Origin: Pseudomonadota bacterium
GTDB taxonomy: Bacteria > Pseudomonadota > Gammaproteobacteria > Burkholderiales > Ferrovaceae
Assembly (NCBI GenBank): GCA_021804345.1
Contig: JAJZHV010000004.1
Span: forward strand, 1 to 14,630
Length of the DNA stretch: 14,630 nt
Direction: 5' to 3'
Part shown: piece by piece, positions 1-6,572 of the stretch
How the letters are laid out: the number at the start of each line of letters is the position of its first letter
Position numbering within the stretch: position 1 is the first letter of the stretch
Translations under genes and position numbers: made by a program
Notes under the pieces: generated by a model
Told to the model about the DNA's origin: nothing
Seen by the model: only the letters and a program-made list of their open reading frames with translations
Databases searched by the model: none

Positions 1-687
1 GGCATGGGTGTCCACCGGGCGCAGCAGAAAAGGGGTCTGTACCATCGGGGTCCAGGGCTCCATCAGAGTGGGATGAGAGACCACCATGTTCAGCTGTTCG
101 CGGGTTAGGCGCAACACCGAAGGCACCACCAACCCGGGAATGTCGGTCAGCAGATGGGAGACGGAATCGCGTGCCAGGCGGGCCACCCGTTCGGGCAGGT
201 TGAGAACGGGTTTGGGCCAGATTTGAATCACCTCGGAGAGTGCGCGTAACAGCAGTTGCGCTCCGTCAGACTCCCCCACTCCCATGAACAGCACGTCATG
301 CTCCGGTATATCCTTGGGGAAGGGCAGGTCTGGGGCCACATAGACGAGAGTGAGATCGATATCCCCGTCATTCACCAAAAATTCCACGGGCGTGTTGGCG
401 GCCAGGGGGCCCGAGGTGACAAAGGCCAGCAGCCGGATGGCTCCTGGCCTTTTGGCCGGAAGCCAATAGATCTGTTGCTGCTTCAGGGCTTGCTGTTGCA
501 AAGCCAGGGCGATGTCATGGTTGCCCTTGACATGCAGGATGATGGAAAGATCCATCATGGCGTCGGCCGCATTGGGGCCTGTCCGCTGGTTGCTTTGCTC
601 CAGCAGTGCCTGTGCCAGAGGCGTGAGATCAGCGCCCTGATAGGCCCGGGTCATCAGGTGGGCCATGCCGTGAAAAGGGAGTGTCAT
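1..687 (-). CDS. TPR-like / ATP-grasp family protein, N-terminal part (runs off left edge)
   Basis: The gene starts with ATG at 687 and stays open to base 1, giving 229 residues with the C-terminus outside the window. Residues about 28-70 are alanine- and leucine-rich helices with a TPR-like look (DIALALQQQALKQQQ). Residues about 78-160 look like an alpha/beta domain (IRLLAFVTSGPLAANTPVEF, then HDVLFMGVGES). The segment VLNLPERVARLARDSVSHLL followed by IPGLVVP has the pattern seen where an ATP-grasp domain begins. The visible part ends at FLLRPVDTHA, resembling the RPvgSHaG segment of ATP-grasp ligases. From memory, similar proteins occur as 'hypothetical/RimK-like' in methylotrophic and rhizobial bacteria. 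Most ATP-grasp enzymes join a carboxylate to an amine using ATP; the substrate is unknown here. The start lies 35 nt after the decarboxylase stop, so co-transcription is likely. No clear Shine-Dalgarno precedes 687; ATG at 666 is an alternative. Confidence 0.7.
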   Translation of the reverse strand, partial: MTLPFHGMAHLMTRAYQGADLTPLAQALLEQSNQRTGPNAADAMMDLSIILHVKGNHDIALALQQQALKQQQIYWLPAKRPGAIRLLAFVTSGPLAANTPVEFLVNDGDIDLTLVYVAPDLPFPKDIPEHDVLFMGVGESDGAQLLLRALSEVIQIWPKPVLNLPERVARLARDSVSHLLTDIPGLVVPSVLRLTREQLNMVVSHPTLMEPWTPMVQTPFLLRPVDTHA

Positions 688-722
688 GAGAAGTTGGGCT
701 CGCTAAGGGTGGGGGAGAGAGG

Positions 723-2156
723 TCAATTCGGTTCTGGGGCCAGTAACATCCCAAAATGGAGGACGGCGGCCACCAGGGTTTCCAGATCCTGCAAGGTGGT
801 GCGGTGATTGACAATGGCCGCGCGCAAGGCAAACTGGCCCTGGAGAGTGGTGCTGGAAGGAAGGGCCAGACCGGATTCGTGGAGTTCCATGAGCAATTGG
901 GCGTTTACGGTGTTGGGGTCAGGACAGCGAAAACGAAAGCAAACGATATTCAGAGTAATGGGTGCCAAAAGCTCCAGTCGGGGGTGCGCGCTAATCAACG
1001 CCCCCAGTTGTTGCGCCAGGGTGCAGGTGTTGGCCATCATCTCGCCCAAGGCGCGGGTACCATACACCTTGAGTGTAAACCAGGTCTTCAAGGCGCGAAA
1101 GCCGCGGGACAAATCCGGACCATAGTCGCAGGGCCAGGGAGAGCCTGCGGCGGCGCCCCGTGTGTCACGCCGCAGGTACGCGGCCGGGGTGGCAAAGGTT
1201 TGCCGTTGCAAGGTGTCCTCGCGCACCAGAATGAAGCCGGCGTCATAAGGGACCTGACCCCATTTGTGAAAATCGAAGGCGATGGAGTCGGCCTGCTGGA
1301 TTCCTGCCAAATAGGGGGCAAGCTGCGGGCTTAAGCATCCCAATGCACCATAAGCACCGTCCACATGAAACCAGAGTTCCTGTGCTCTACAAAAGGAGGC
1401 CAGATCCGCCAGATCATCCACGGCACCCACATCCACACTGCCGGCCGTTCCCACCACCAGAAAAGGCTCCAGTCCGGCGGCACGGTCCGCCTGAACACGG
1501 GCGCGCAGGGCGTCGGTGTCCATCTGGTATTGGTCGTTCATGGGGATCAGATGCAGGGCCTGGGTACCCAGGCCAGACAAATCCAGGGCCTGGGCAATAC
1601 AGCCATGGGCCCCTGCCGAAGCATAGGCGATCAGGGGGCGCTGGGCCTGGGCAGCCAGACCTTGCTGGCGCAGGGTGGGGCCAAGGCGAGCGCGTTGGGC
1701 GATCCAGACTCCGATCAGATTAGCCATGGAGGTGCCGGTGACGAATAGTCCGCTGGCCTGGGGTGGAAACTCAAACCAGTGGCGAATCCAGGACAGAAGT
1801 TGGCGTTCCAGTTGGATGGGAGCCTGATGGCGCCCCCCCGCATTGACATTCAATCCGCCGGCCAGCATTTCCGCCAGCATGCCCACCGGGGTGCCGCCTC
1901 CATGAACCCATCCCATGAAGCCCGGATGCGGGTTACCGATGGTATAGGGCAGGATATAGTCCATGAATTCCTGGTGCACCTGGGACAGTTCCTGGGGTTC
2001 CTGGGGGGAAGCCTGGCGAAAGAAGGATCCTTTGGTCACAGGCAAGGGCTGCCAGGTGGGGCGCTGGCGCAGATGCTCTAGGTAATCCAGCATGTCGTCC
2101 AGCATGCGATGGGCCTGCTGCCGAAAGGCGCTCCAGTCCGCGGGGTCGAGGGTCAC
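723..2156 (-). CDS. PLP-dependent group II amino-acid decarboxylase (aromatic/tyrosine-type)
   Basis: This is a fold-type I pyridoxal-phosphate enzyme of the AADC/tyrosine/glutamate decarboxylase family, which converts an L-amino acid to an amine plus CO2. Motifs, numbered from the GTG at 2156: HPGFMGWVHGGGTP near 77-90, the phosphate-binding TGTSMANL near 140, a PLP-stacking-type His at 184 (ASAGAHGC), FHVDGAYG with Asp266 facing the pyridine nitrogen, and DFHKW with Lys298 as the Schiff-base lysine. At 477 residues it matches the usual family length. The frame is open to a TTG at 2243, but that start would overlap the upstream gene by 56 nt. The conserved domain begins at LDPADWSAFRQQAHRM, directly after the GTG at 2156, which has a weak GGTGA upstream. 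It lies 31 nt after the HD-GYP gene and 35 nt before the ATP-grasp gene. The substrate cannot be read from sequence; an aromatic amino acid is a guess from family resemblance. Confidence 0.9.
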   Translation of the reverse strand: MTLDPADWSAFRQQAHRMLDDMLDYLEHLRQRPTWQPLPVTKGSFFRQASPQEPQELSQVHQEFMDYILPYTIGNPHPGFMGWVHGGGTPVGMLAEMLAGGLNVNAGGRHQAPIQLERQLLSWIRHWFEFPPQASGLFVTGTSMANLIGVWIAQRARLGPTLRQQGLAAQAQRPLIAYASAGAHGCIAQALDLSGLGTQALHLIPMNDQYQMDTDALRARVQADRAAGLEPFLVVGTAGSVDVGAVDDLADLASFCRAQELWFHVDGAYGALGCLSPQLAPYLAGIQQADSIAFDFHKWGQVPYDAGFILVREDTLQRQTFATPAAYLRRDTRGAAAGSPWPCDYGPDLSRGFRALKTWFTLKVYGTRALGEMMANTCTLAQQLGALISAHPRLELLAPITLNIVCFRFRCPDPNTVNAQLLMELHESGLALPSSTTLQGQFALRAAIVNHRTTLQDLETLVAAVLHFGMLLAPEPN

Positions 2157-2187
2157 AGAGGCATCACCGATGGATGTGACAGAGCGG

Positions 2188-3393
2188 TCAAAGTGCCAAT
2201 ACCGAGGCTGGAAAGTTCCAGCGTTCGGGCGTTTCGGCCGCAATGACCGTGTCTTCGCCAGTAGAAAGATCCAGTATTTTAGGCTCCAGATGACAGTTTT
2301 TACGCAGGGAGAAAAAAACCCGGACGTAAGGAGTGAGCAAACTGGCGGGGTGCTGTTCCACCACGAGGCCCAGACGCTCGGACTTCAATTTTACCAGAGC
2401 GCCCGTGGGATAGATGCCCACGGTGCGTACAAAGGCATGAAAGATGCGTAAATCGAAGTGCGAGCTTTGCCATTCTGCCATTTTCCGAATGGCCATGGTC
2501 GGTTCCCACCCGGTCTTGTAGCAGCGTTCCGAGGTGATGGCATCATACACATCGCACACGGTACCCATGCGTGCATATAACGAGACGTCCTGACCAGACA
2601 AACCCTCCGGATAGCCACTTCCGTCGATTTTTTCGTGGTGATGCAGGCACACGTCCAGAACGATGGGATGTAATCCGCCGGATTTGAGCAAAATCTCATG
2701 GCCTAGGGAGGGATGAGATTTGATGGTGTTGAATTCGGCATCTGTCAGGCGCCCTGGTTTGTTCAGCACTTCATCGGGGATCATCATCTTGCCTACATCA
2801 TGCAGCAATCCGGCGGCTCCTGCGTGCATCAGCTCGTCACCACTGATTCCCAACTGTTTGCCCAGTGCGAGCATCAAGGCGCAGACTGCCACGGAGTGCA
2901 AGTAGGTGTAATCATTTTTGTTTTTGAGACGAGCCAGATTAAGGAGGGCATCGGAATTGCGTGCCACCGATTGGTGGATTTCCGCCACCAGGGGATAGGC
3001 GGCGTCCGCGGTCAGGGCCTGTCCCATGCGCACTTCCTGGAACATGGAGGTGACCGCGGTTTTGGCGCGCGCGTGGATGAAACGGGCGCGCTCGATCTCT
3101 TCCCTGAAGGGAACACGCAGATCTGGCGGCGCCAGCTGTTGCGTCGCGGTGAGCAGACTTTCGGCTTGCTGACGCACCTGTTCCGCGTCCAGGCTGGGTG
3201 TGTCTTGGCTCACGTCCAGGCCCTTATCCGGGTCGATCCAGACCTCGTGCACGCCGCTTTGTACCAGGGTTTGGTAATCCTGGTCGGAGGTGAGCAGGAA
3301 AGAGGTTTTCCAGAAGGGATGATCCATCCAACTGCCGCAGATTTCCTGTATGAACATGCCCACTGTGAGGTGGCCCACTGGAATTTTTTTCAT
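2188..3393 (-). CDS. HD-GYP domain cyclic-di-GMP phosphodiesterase with DUF3391-type N-terminus
   Basis: HD-GYP enzymes hydrolyse the second messenger c-di-GMP with a metal centre. From the ATG at 3393 the protein has 401 residues. The N-terminal ~60 residues (KKIPVGHLTVGMFIQE... VWIDPDKG) match the DUF3391 domain often fused to HD-GYP. The HD-GYP core spans about 150-325. Metal and catalytic signatures are complete: His166 (YLHS), LLHDVGK with HD at 198-199, SHP with His227, HHHEKIDGSGYP with histidines 251-253 and GYP 260-262, and CDVYDAI with Asp281. The protein therefore looks catalytically competent. A C-terminal tail of about 75 residues (LVKLKSERLGLVVEQ... LDLSTGED) is also usual for this subfamily. 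A TTG at 3405 would add four residues; ATG is preferred, although neither has a strong ribosome-binding site. It follows the HDOD gene by 15 nt. There is no transmembrane segment, so it is cytoplasmic. Confidence 0.93.
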   Translation of the reverse strand: MKKIPVGHLTVGMFIQEICGSWMDHPFWKTSFLLTSDQDYQTLVQSGVHEVWIDPDKGLDVSQDTPSLDAEQVRQQAESLLTATQQLAPPDLRVPFREEIERARFIHARAKTAVTSMFQEVRMGQALTADAAYPLVAEIHQSVARNSDALLNLARLKNKNDYTYLHSVAVCALMLALGKQLGISGDELMHAGAAGLLHDVGKMMIPDEVLNKPGRLTDAEFNTIKSHPSLGHEILLKSGGLHPIVLDVCLHHHEKIDGSGYPEGLSGQDVSLYARMGTVCDVYDAITSERCYKTGWEPTMAIRKMAEWQSSHFDLRIFHAFVRTVGIYPTGALVKLKSERLGLVVEQHPASLLTPYVRVFFSLRKNCHLEPKILDLSTGEDTVIAAETPERWNFPASVLAL

Positions 3394-3408
3394 GCGCCGG
3401 GTCAAGGA

Positions 3409-4257
3409 TTACTCGTAAGAATCGAAACGGGACTGATAGACCGGTGTAGCATGCACCAGATCCTTGACCTGGTCCACTGGCAGGTGCAGCAAAGCGGCGA
3501 TGTGATGGAAATCATCGGGTAAGGCGGGGTCATCCCAACCGTTGGCCGAATGTCGGGCCAGATTGACTGCCAACGTCACATTGCGCACCCGGGTTTGACG
3601 TTGCAGGGAATCATCCATCAGGGTGGTCAGCAATTTAGGCAGAGACCACTCCTTGGCCAGTAGGCGCTGCAATTCCGAGATGGGAAACCCCAGCACTTTC
3701 TCCTGTACCGTTTGGCTGCGTAAGGTGCGGTCTTCGATTTGGTGCTCGCGGATGAGCAGCATGTCCTTGGGGGCAAAACACCACAACAGGATTTCTGCCA
3801 CATCGTGCAGCAAGGCTGCCACATAGACTTCGTGAAAGCGCAGATCGTTCAGGCGTACTGCCCATTCGATGGCATAGTCCGCGGCCCGGGCGGCCCGTTC
3901 CAGTACTGGTCCTAGTTCGATCAAGGCCCAGGGATGGGGTTCTAGCAGGTGTTCCACCACCGGCTGAAAGGGGATTCTGTCGTAGAATTTTTTTAACCCC
4001 AGCATCAGTAGGGCCTGTTCCACCTGAATGATTTCCGTATATTGATGGCTGGGTCGATGCAACTGCAGATAATGCAGCAGTTTGACGGTCATGAGCGGAT
4101 CGCCCAGAACGATACGCGCAACCTTGCGCGCACTCATGCTTTCTTCGTCTTCTAACAACGCGGTGAGTTGTTCGCCTGTGCTTTTCAGCACGGGAATCTC
4201 GGTCTGGGAAAGGAGGCTGAGCCAGTTTCCCAGGGATCGTTTGTTCGAGACTTGCAC
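3409..4257 (-). CDS. HDOD domain signalling protein
   Basis: This 282-residue cytoplasmic protein has an HDOD domain, a degenerate relative of HD phosphohydrolases found in bacterial signalling proteins. Typical features are the N-terminal PVLKSTGEQLTALLEDEES, the segment ARIVLGDPLMTVKLLHYLQ at about 47-65, the ALLMLGLKKFYD segment near 82-93, and YVAALLHDVAEILLW with HD at 151-152. As usual for HDOD, the full catalytic histidine set of HD enzymes is not evident, so a scaffold or sensing role is more likely than catalysis. The start is a GTG at 4257 preceded by a strong AGAGGAGAGG Shine-Dalgarno, which settles it. It is the first gene of the leftward operon and lies just upstream of the HD-GYP phosphodiesterase, so the two probably act together in c-di-GMP signalling (inference). 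The 374-bp region upstream holds its promoter. Confidence 0.9.
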   Translation of the reverse strand: MQVSNKRSLGNWLSLLSQTEIPVLKSTGEQLTALLEDEESMSARKVARIVLGDPLMTVKLLHYLQLHRPSHQYTEIIQVEQALLMLGLKKFYDRIPFQPVVEHLLEPHPWALIELGPVLERAARAADYAIEWAVRLNDLRFHEVYVAALLHDVAEILLWCFAPKDMLLIREHQIEDRTLRSQTVQEKVLGFPISELQRLLAKEWSLPKLLTTLMDDSLQRQTRVRNVTLAVNLARHSANGWDDPALPDDFHHIAALLHLPVDQVKDLVHATPVYQSRFDSYE

Positions 4258-4631
4258 GCAATCCTCTCCTCTGAATATGGTGGCGGCACCAGCACTTTGT
4301 CGGCTGTTTGGATTGATGCGGGGCTTGGCGGCGGATGCGCCCTAGTTTGGTTTTCTGCGCGGGAACGAAGGTAAAAAATGGCAAGGCCCGGACAGAAAGC
4401 TGGTGCAAGGTCAAACCGACGCGTAAGTCAAGCACAAGTGTGACAGCCCGACGCTGGTTGAGCAAGTTGCAAATTGCGGCGGGGTGTTACCGGGCCCCCT
4501 CCGCGATGCGGCGGACGAATAACGACAGGACGCGACATCCTGTGTCATTCTATTTCTTTGCTGCCGAGAGAGTGGCAGAATGGAGGCACTCGGAACGCGC
4601 GCTACCCGGGTGCCCACCACAGGAGATTGCC
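4258..4631. promoter_or_regulatory. Divergent intergenic region between HDOD operon and hemerythrin gene
   Basis: These 374 bp lie between divergent start codons and show no convincing coding region; the open frame running into the hemerythrin gene from 4335 lacks recognisable protein features before 4632. Small inverted repeats are visible: ACAGGA/TCCTGT at 4525-4530 and 4538-4543 (7-nt loop), CTGCC/GGCAG at 4561-4565 and 4574-4578 (8-nt loop), and CCGC/GCGG at 4501-4511. The last two lie in the probable leader of the hemerythrin mRNA. A strong Shine-Dalgarno (AGGAGA, 4621-4626) precedes the hemerythrin ATG. I could not assign a good sigma70 promoter to either gene with confidence. Confidence 0.5.
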
Positions 4632-5039
4632 ATGCCACTCATCACCTGGTCTTATATGCTTTCCACCGGCATCGCCGAACAGGACGCCCAACACAAAAAA
4701 CTGGTAGAGCTCATCAATCAACTGAATGAAGCCCAATACACCGGGCAGGACAAGGATATTCAGGGGGGCGCGCTGGCCCAGCTCATCGACTATACGGTGT
4801 ATCACTTTGGGTACGAAGAAGCGCTGATGAATCAGTATGACGATGAAGACACGGCACGTCACAGGGCAGAGCATTCAAAGTTTGTCCAGGTCGTGGAGGG
4901 CTTTCAACAGCAATTTGAAGTGGGCGCAGCGCTGGTGACCGCGGATCTGATGCACTTTCTGCGGGATTGGCTCACCGGGCACATCATGAAAACCGACAAG
5001 AAAATGGGGCAACGCCTAGCCCAACAGGGGTTGAGTTAA
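4632..5039 (+). CDS. Bacteriohemerythrin (O2-binding di-iron protein)
   Basis: This 135-residue single-domain hemerythrin is a four-helix-bundle protein that binds O2 reversibly at a non-haem di-iron site. All seven canonical iron ligands are present: His21 (IAEQDAQHKKL), His58 and Glu62 (YHFGYEE), His77 and His81 (HRAEH), and His117 and Asp122 (HIMKTD). There is no signal peptide, so it is cytoplasmic. Likely roles known for the family are O2 storage, delivery or sensing in microaerobic bacteria. The ATG at 4632 is fixed by AGGAGA five bases upstream and by the conserved N-terminus (PLITWSYMLSTGIAEQD). The upstream open frame from 4335 is not part of the protein. It is monocistronic and convergent with the tRNA-Thr gene; the stop lies 15 bp from the tRNA 3' end, with no clear terminator between them. 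Confidence 0.95.
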   Translation: MPLITWSYMLSTGIAEQDAQHKKLVELINQLNEAQYTGQDKDIQGGALAQLIDYTVYHFGYEEALMNQYDDEDTARHRAEHSKFVQVVEGFQQQFEVGAALVTADLMHFLRDWLTGHIMKTDKKMGQRLAQQGLS

Positions 5040-5054
5040 GCCATAAACCGATGG

Positions 5055-5130
<76 letters not shown>

Positions 5131-5147
5131 ACAGGGTGAAATTCCAG

Positions 5148-5197
5148 CCGCAAAGCAGAGTTGTTCAGTCCTTCACTGGTCTGTTTTGTCTTTGCGG
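5148..5197 (-). other. 8-bp inverted repeat in the tRNA-Thr leader
   Basis: CCGCAAAG (5148-5155) and CTTTGCGG (5190-5197) are perfect complements enclosing 34 nt. Inside lies a smaller hairpin, CAGT/ACTG (5166-5178, 5-nt loop). The outer arm begins at about the predicted tRNA transcription start, so the stem would form at the 5' end of the precursor. It may affect precursor stability or processing; the role is unknown. Confidence 0.5.
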
Positions 5198-5203
5198 AGA
5201 TGA

Positions 5204-5232
5204 ATTATAGCCGATGAGCTGGGAATTTTCTA
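5204..5232 (-). promoter_or_regulatory. Predicted sigma70 promoter of tRNA-Thr
   Basis: On the minus strand, a perfect -10 TATAAT (5204-5209) is separated by 17 bp from a weak -35 TAGAAA (5227-5232, 4 of 6 to consensus). The predicted start near 5197 gives a leader of about 67 nt before the mature tRNA. The -35 includes the TAG stop codon of the SDR gene at 5230-5232, so the promoter is packed against the end of that gene. Confidence 0.6.
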
Positions 5233-6027
5233 CGCGTGTTTGAACATCACGTCCTGGGTCGAAGGGGTGAGATGTTGGCCGCCATCCACCACCAGGGTGG
5301 TACCCGTAACGGCTTGGGCCTGGACCAGATAGACCACGGCCTGGGTGATGTCCTGCAAGCTGGAAGAGCACCCCAGAGGGGTTTGACTGTGAGCCCAGCG
5401 AAATTGGGCTTCGGATTGTCCGCCGGAGGGGAGGGTGATACCCGGGGCAAGCCCTACCACGCGCACCCAAGGGGCGTAGGCTTGGGCCAATAACCGGGTG
5501 GCAGCCTCCAGGGCGGCTTTGCTGAGCGTGTAGGAAAAAAAATCCGGGTTTGGGTTGAACAGCTTCTGATCCAGCAGGTTAATGATCACGGCGCGTTCGC
5601 CCGGTTTTGTGGGGCCTTGGGGGAGTTGTTGTTTCCGTGTTGCAAACAGCTGACGGGAGAGTAACAGGGGAGCGGTCAGGTTGATGGCCATATGGGCGTT
5701 CAAGCCACTGGCCTCGACGCAATGAGCCCCATCGTATTCGAATCGTGAAGCGCTGTTGACTAAGCAGGTCACGGGTCCCATGCGCTCCTCACAGATCTCC
5801 AGAAGGCGAAGACATTGATCGCTGTCTTCCAGATCGGCGCAAAAAACTTCGGCCTGGCGCCCCAGAGCGCGAATCTGGGCTTGAGCTTGTTGCGCCTCGG
5901 GCTTGGAGGTGTGGTAGTGCAGTGCCATGTCCCAACCCTGTCGGGCCAGTTCCAGGGCAATGGCGCGCCCCACGCGGCGCGCCGCACCGGTCACCAGTGC
6001 TACGGGGTTGGGTGTGTCCGTCGTCAC
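5230..6027 (-). CDS. Pteridine reductase-like short-chain dehydrogenase (PTR1/FolM type)
   Basis: This 265-residue NAD(P)H-dependent SDR has the Rossmann motif TGAARRVG at 13-20 (the arginine pattern typical of pteridine reductases, suggesting NADPH), NSAS at 91-94, the active-site pair Tyr166 and Lys170 (YTLSK), and VDGGQ near 248. Instead of the catalytic serine of classical SDRs it has Asp153 (INLLDQK) 13 residues before the tyrosine. This matches the Asp-Tyr spacing of trypanosomatid PTR1 (Asp181/Tyr194). A role in reducing dihydropterins, such as dihydromonapterin or dihydrobiopterin, is therefore likely but not proven. The start is a GTG at 6027 with only a weak upstream ribosome-binding site, 25 nt after the stop of the Irr-like gene, so the two are probably co-transcribed. 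The frame also extends upstream without an ATG, so the exact start is uncertain. Confidence 0.87.
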   Translation of the reverse strand: MTTDTPNPVALVTGAARRVGRAIALELARQGWDMALHYHTSKPEAQQAQAQIRALGRQAEVFCADLEDSDQCLRLLEICEERMGPVTCLVNSASRFEYDGAHCVEASGLNAHMAINLTAPLLLSRQLFATRKQQLPQGPTKPGERAVIINLLDQKLFNPNPDFFSYTLSKAALEAATRLLAQAYAPWVRVVGLAPGITLPSGGQSEAQFRWAHSQTPLGCSSSLQDITQAVVYLVQAQAVTGTTLVVDGGQHLTPSTQDVMFKHA

Positions 6028-6052
6028 GGTAGTCAGCTGCTGGTCGGGGTGG

Positions 6053-6472
6053 TCAATGGGCTTTTCGAATGCGTATGATCACATCCATGCGTTCCTGCTC
6101 CATTCCCTCCGGAATCGGTGGCAGGCCTTCCAAGCGCAAGTCTGGAGCGTCAATGTCTATCAGGATCCCTTTTTCCACATCAAAAAAATGGGGGTGGGGC
6201 TGCAGATTGGTATCGTAGAACACCCGCTCTGGGTCTACGATGACCTCGCGCACCATCTGTTTTTTTTCAAACAGATTCAAGGTGTTGTAAATGGTGGCTT
6301 TGGAAACTTCCGCATGTTCCTGATTGACCAGGGCGAGCAGTTGATCGGCGGAAAGATGCTGGCTGCGGGCAAACAGAATCTGGGCAATCACCAGCCGTTG
6401 GTGAGTGGGGATGATGTGATGCTGTCGAAGCAATTTGGCTACCTGGGCACGATCCGGTACAGGCATATCCAT
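6053..6472 (-). CDS. Fur-superfamily regulator, Irr-like, cysteine-free
   Basis: This 139-residue protein has a Fur-type winged helix at about 8-85, with recognition region SKATIYNTLNLFEKKQMV, followed by the dimerisation domain. The C-terminal half (VFYDTNLQPHPHFFDVEKG, then DIDAPDLRLEGLPPIPEGME) is closest in pattern to rhizobial Irr rather than Fur, Zur or PerR. The protein has no cysteine anywhere, so the structural CxxC zinc sites of classical Fur are absent. Irr proteins respond to iron through haem and control iron and haem genes; that role is assigned here by resemblance only. ATG at 6472 (MDM; alternative ATG at 6466) is chosen because a predicted promoter lies at 6515-6544. An ATG at 6535 in the same frame would start inside that promoter. 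There is no strong Shine-Dalgarno. It lies downstream of ispH on the same strand and upstream of the SDR gene. Confidence 0.88.
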   Translation of the reverse strand: MDMPVPDRAQVAKLLRQHHIIPTHQRLVIAQILFARSQHLSADQLLALVNQEHAEVSKATIYNTLNLFEKKQMVREVIVDPERVFYDTNLQPHPHFFDVEKGILIDIDAPDLRLEGLPPIPEGMEQERMDVIIRIRKAH

Positions 6473-6502
6473 GGGTGAGGAAAGTCCGATTGGTTGGGTG
6501 GG

Positions 6503-6516
6503 GTGACGATCGCCAC
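6503..6516. promoter_or_regulatory. Candidate operator of the irr-like gene (imperfect palindrome)
   Basis: GTGACGATCGCCAC is palindromic at 12 of 14 positions. It overlaps the -10 element and predicted start of the irr-like gene, a position where a bound dimer would block transcription. It does not match the ICE motif known for rhizobial Irr, so the binder is uncertain. Confidence 0.35.
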
Positions 6517-6544
6517 TATAGCGTGAATGAGTCATACATTTCAA
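6515..6544 (-). promoter_or_regulatory. Predicted sigma70 promoter of the irr-like gene
   Basis: On the minus strand, -35 TTGAAA (6539-6544) is separated by 18 bp from -10 TATAGT (6515-6520, 5 of 6). Transcription would begin near 6508, about 36 nt before the ATG at 6472. This gives the irr-SDR pair its own promoter independent of ispH. Confidence 0.55.
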
Positions 6545-6572
6545 TCCAGTCCAAAAGGTTGTCCAAGGCATT

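Noticed and set aside
2713..3522. 269-codon open frame on the plus strand
   Set aside because: It is antisense to the HD-GYP and HDOD genes, whose protein motifs are clear; its own translation has no recognisable domain.
4451..4472. Sigma54-like promoter (TGGTTG...TTGCA) upstream of the hemerythrin gene
   Set aside because: The GG and GC elements are 11 bp apart rather than the required 10, and the -24 element matches poorly.
4335..4631. N-terminal extension of the hemerythrin protein
   Set aside because: The extension has no conserved features, while the ATG at 4632 has a strong Shine-Dalgarno and matches the family N-terminus.
5040..5054. Terminator between hemerythrin and tRNA-Thr
   Set aside because: Only a 4-bp CCAT/ATGG stem is visible, with no T-run on either strand.
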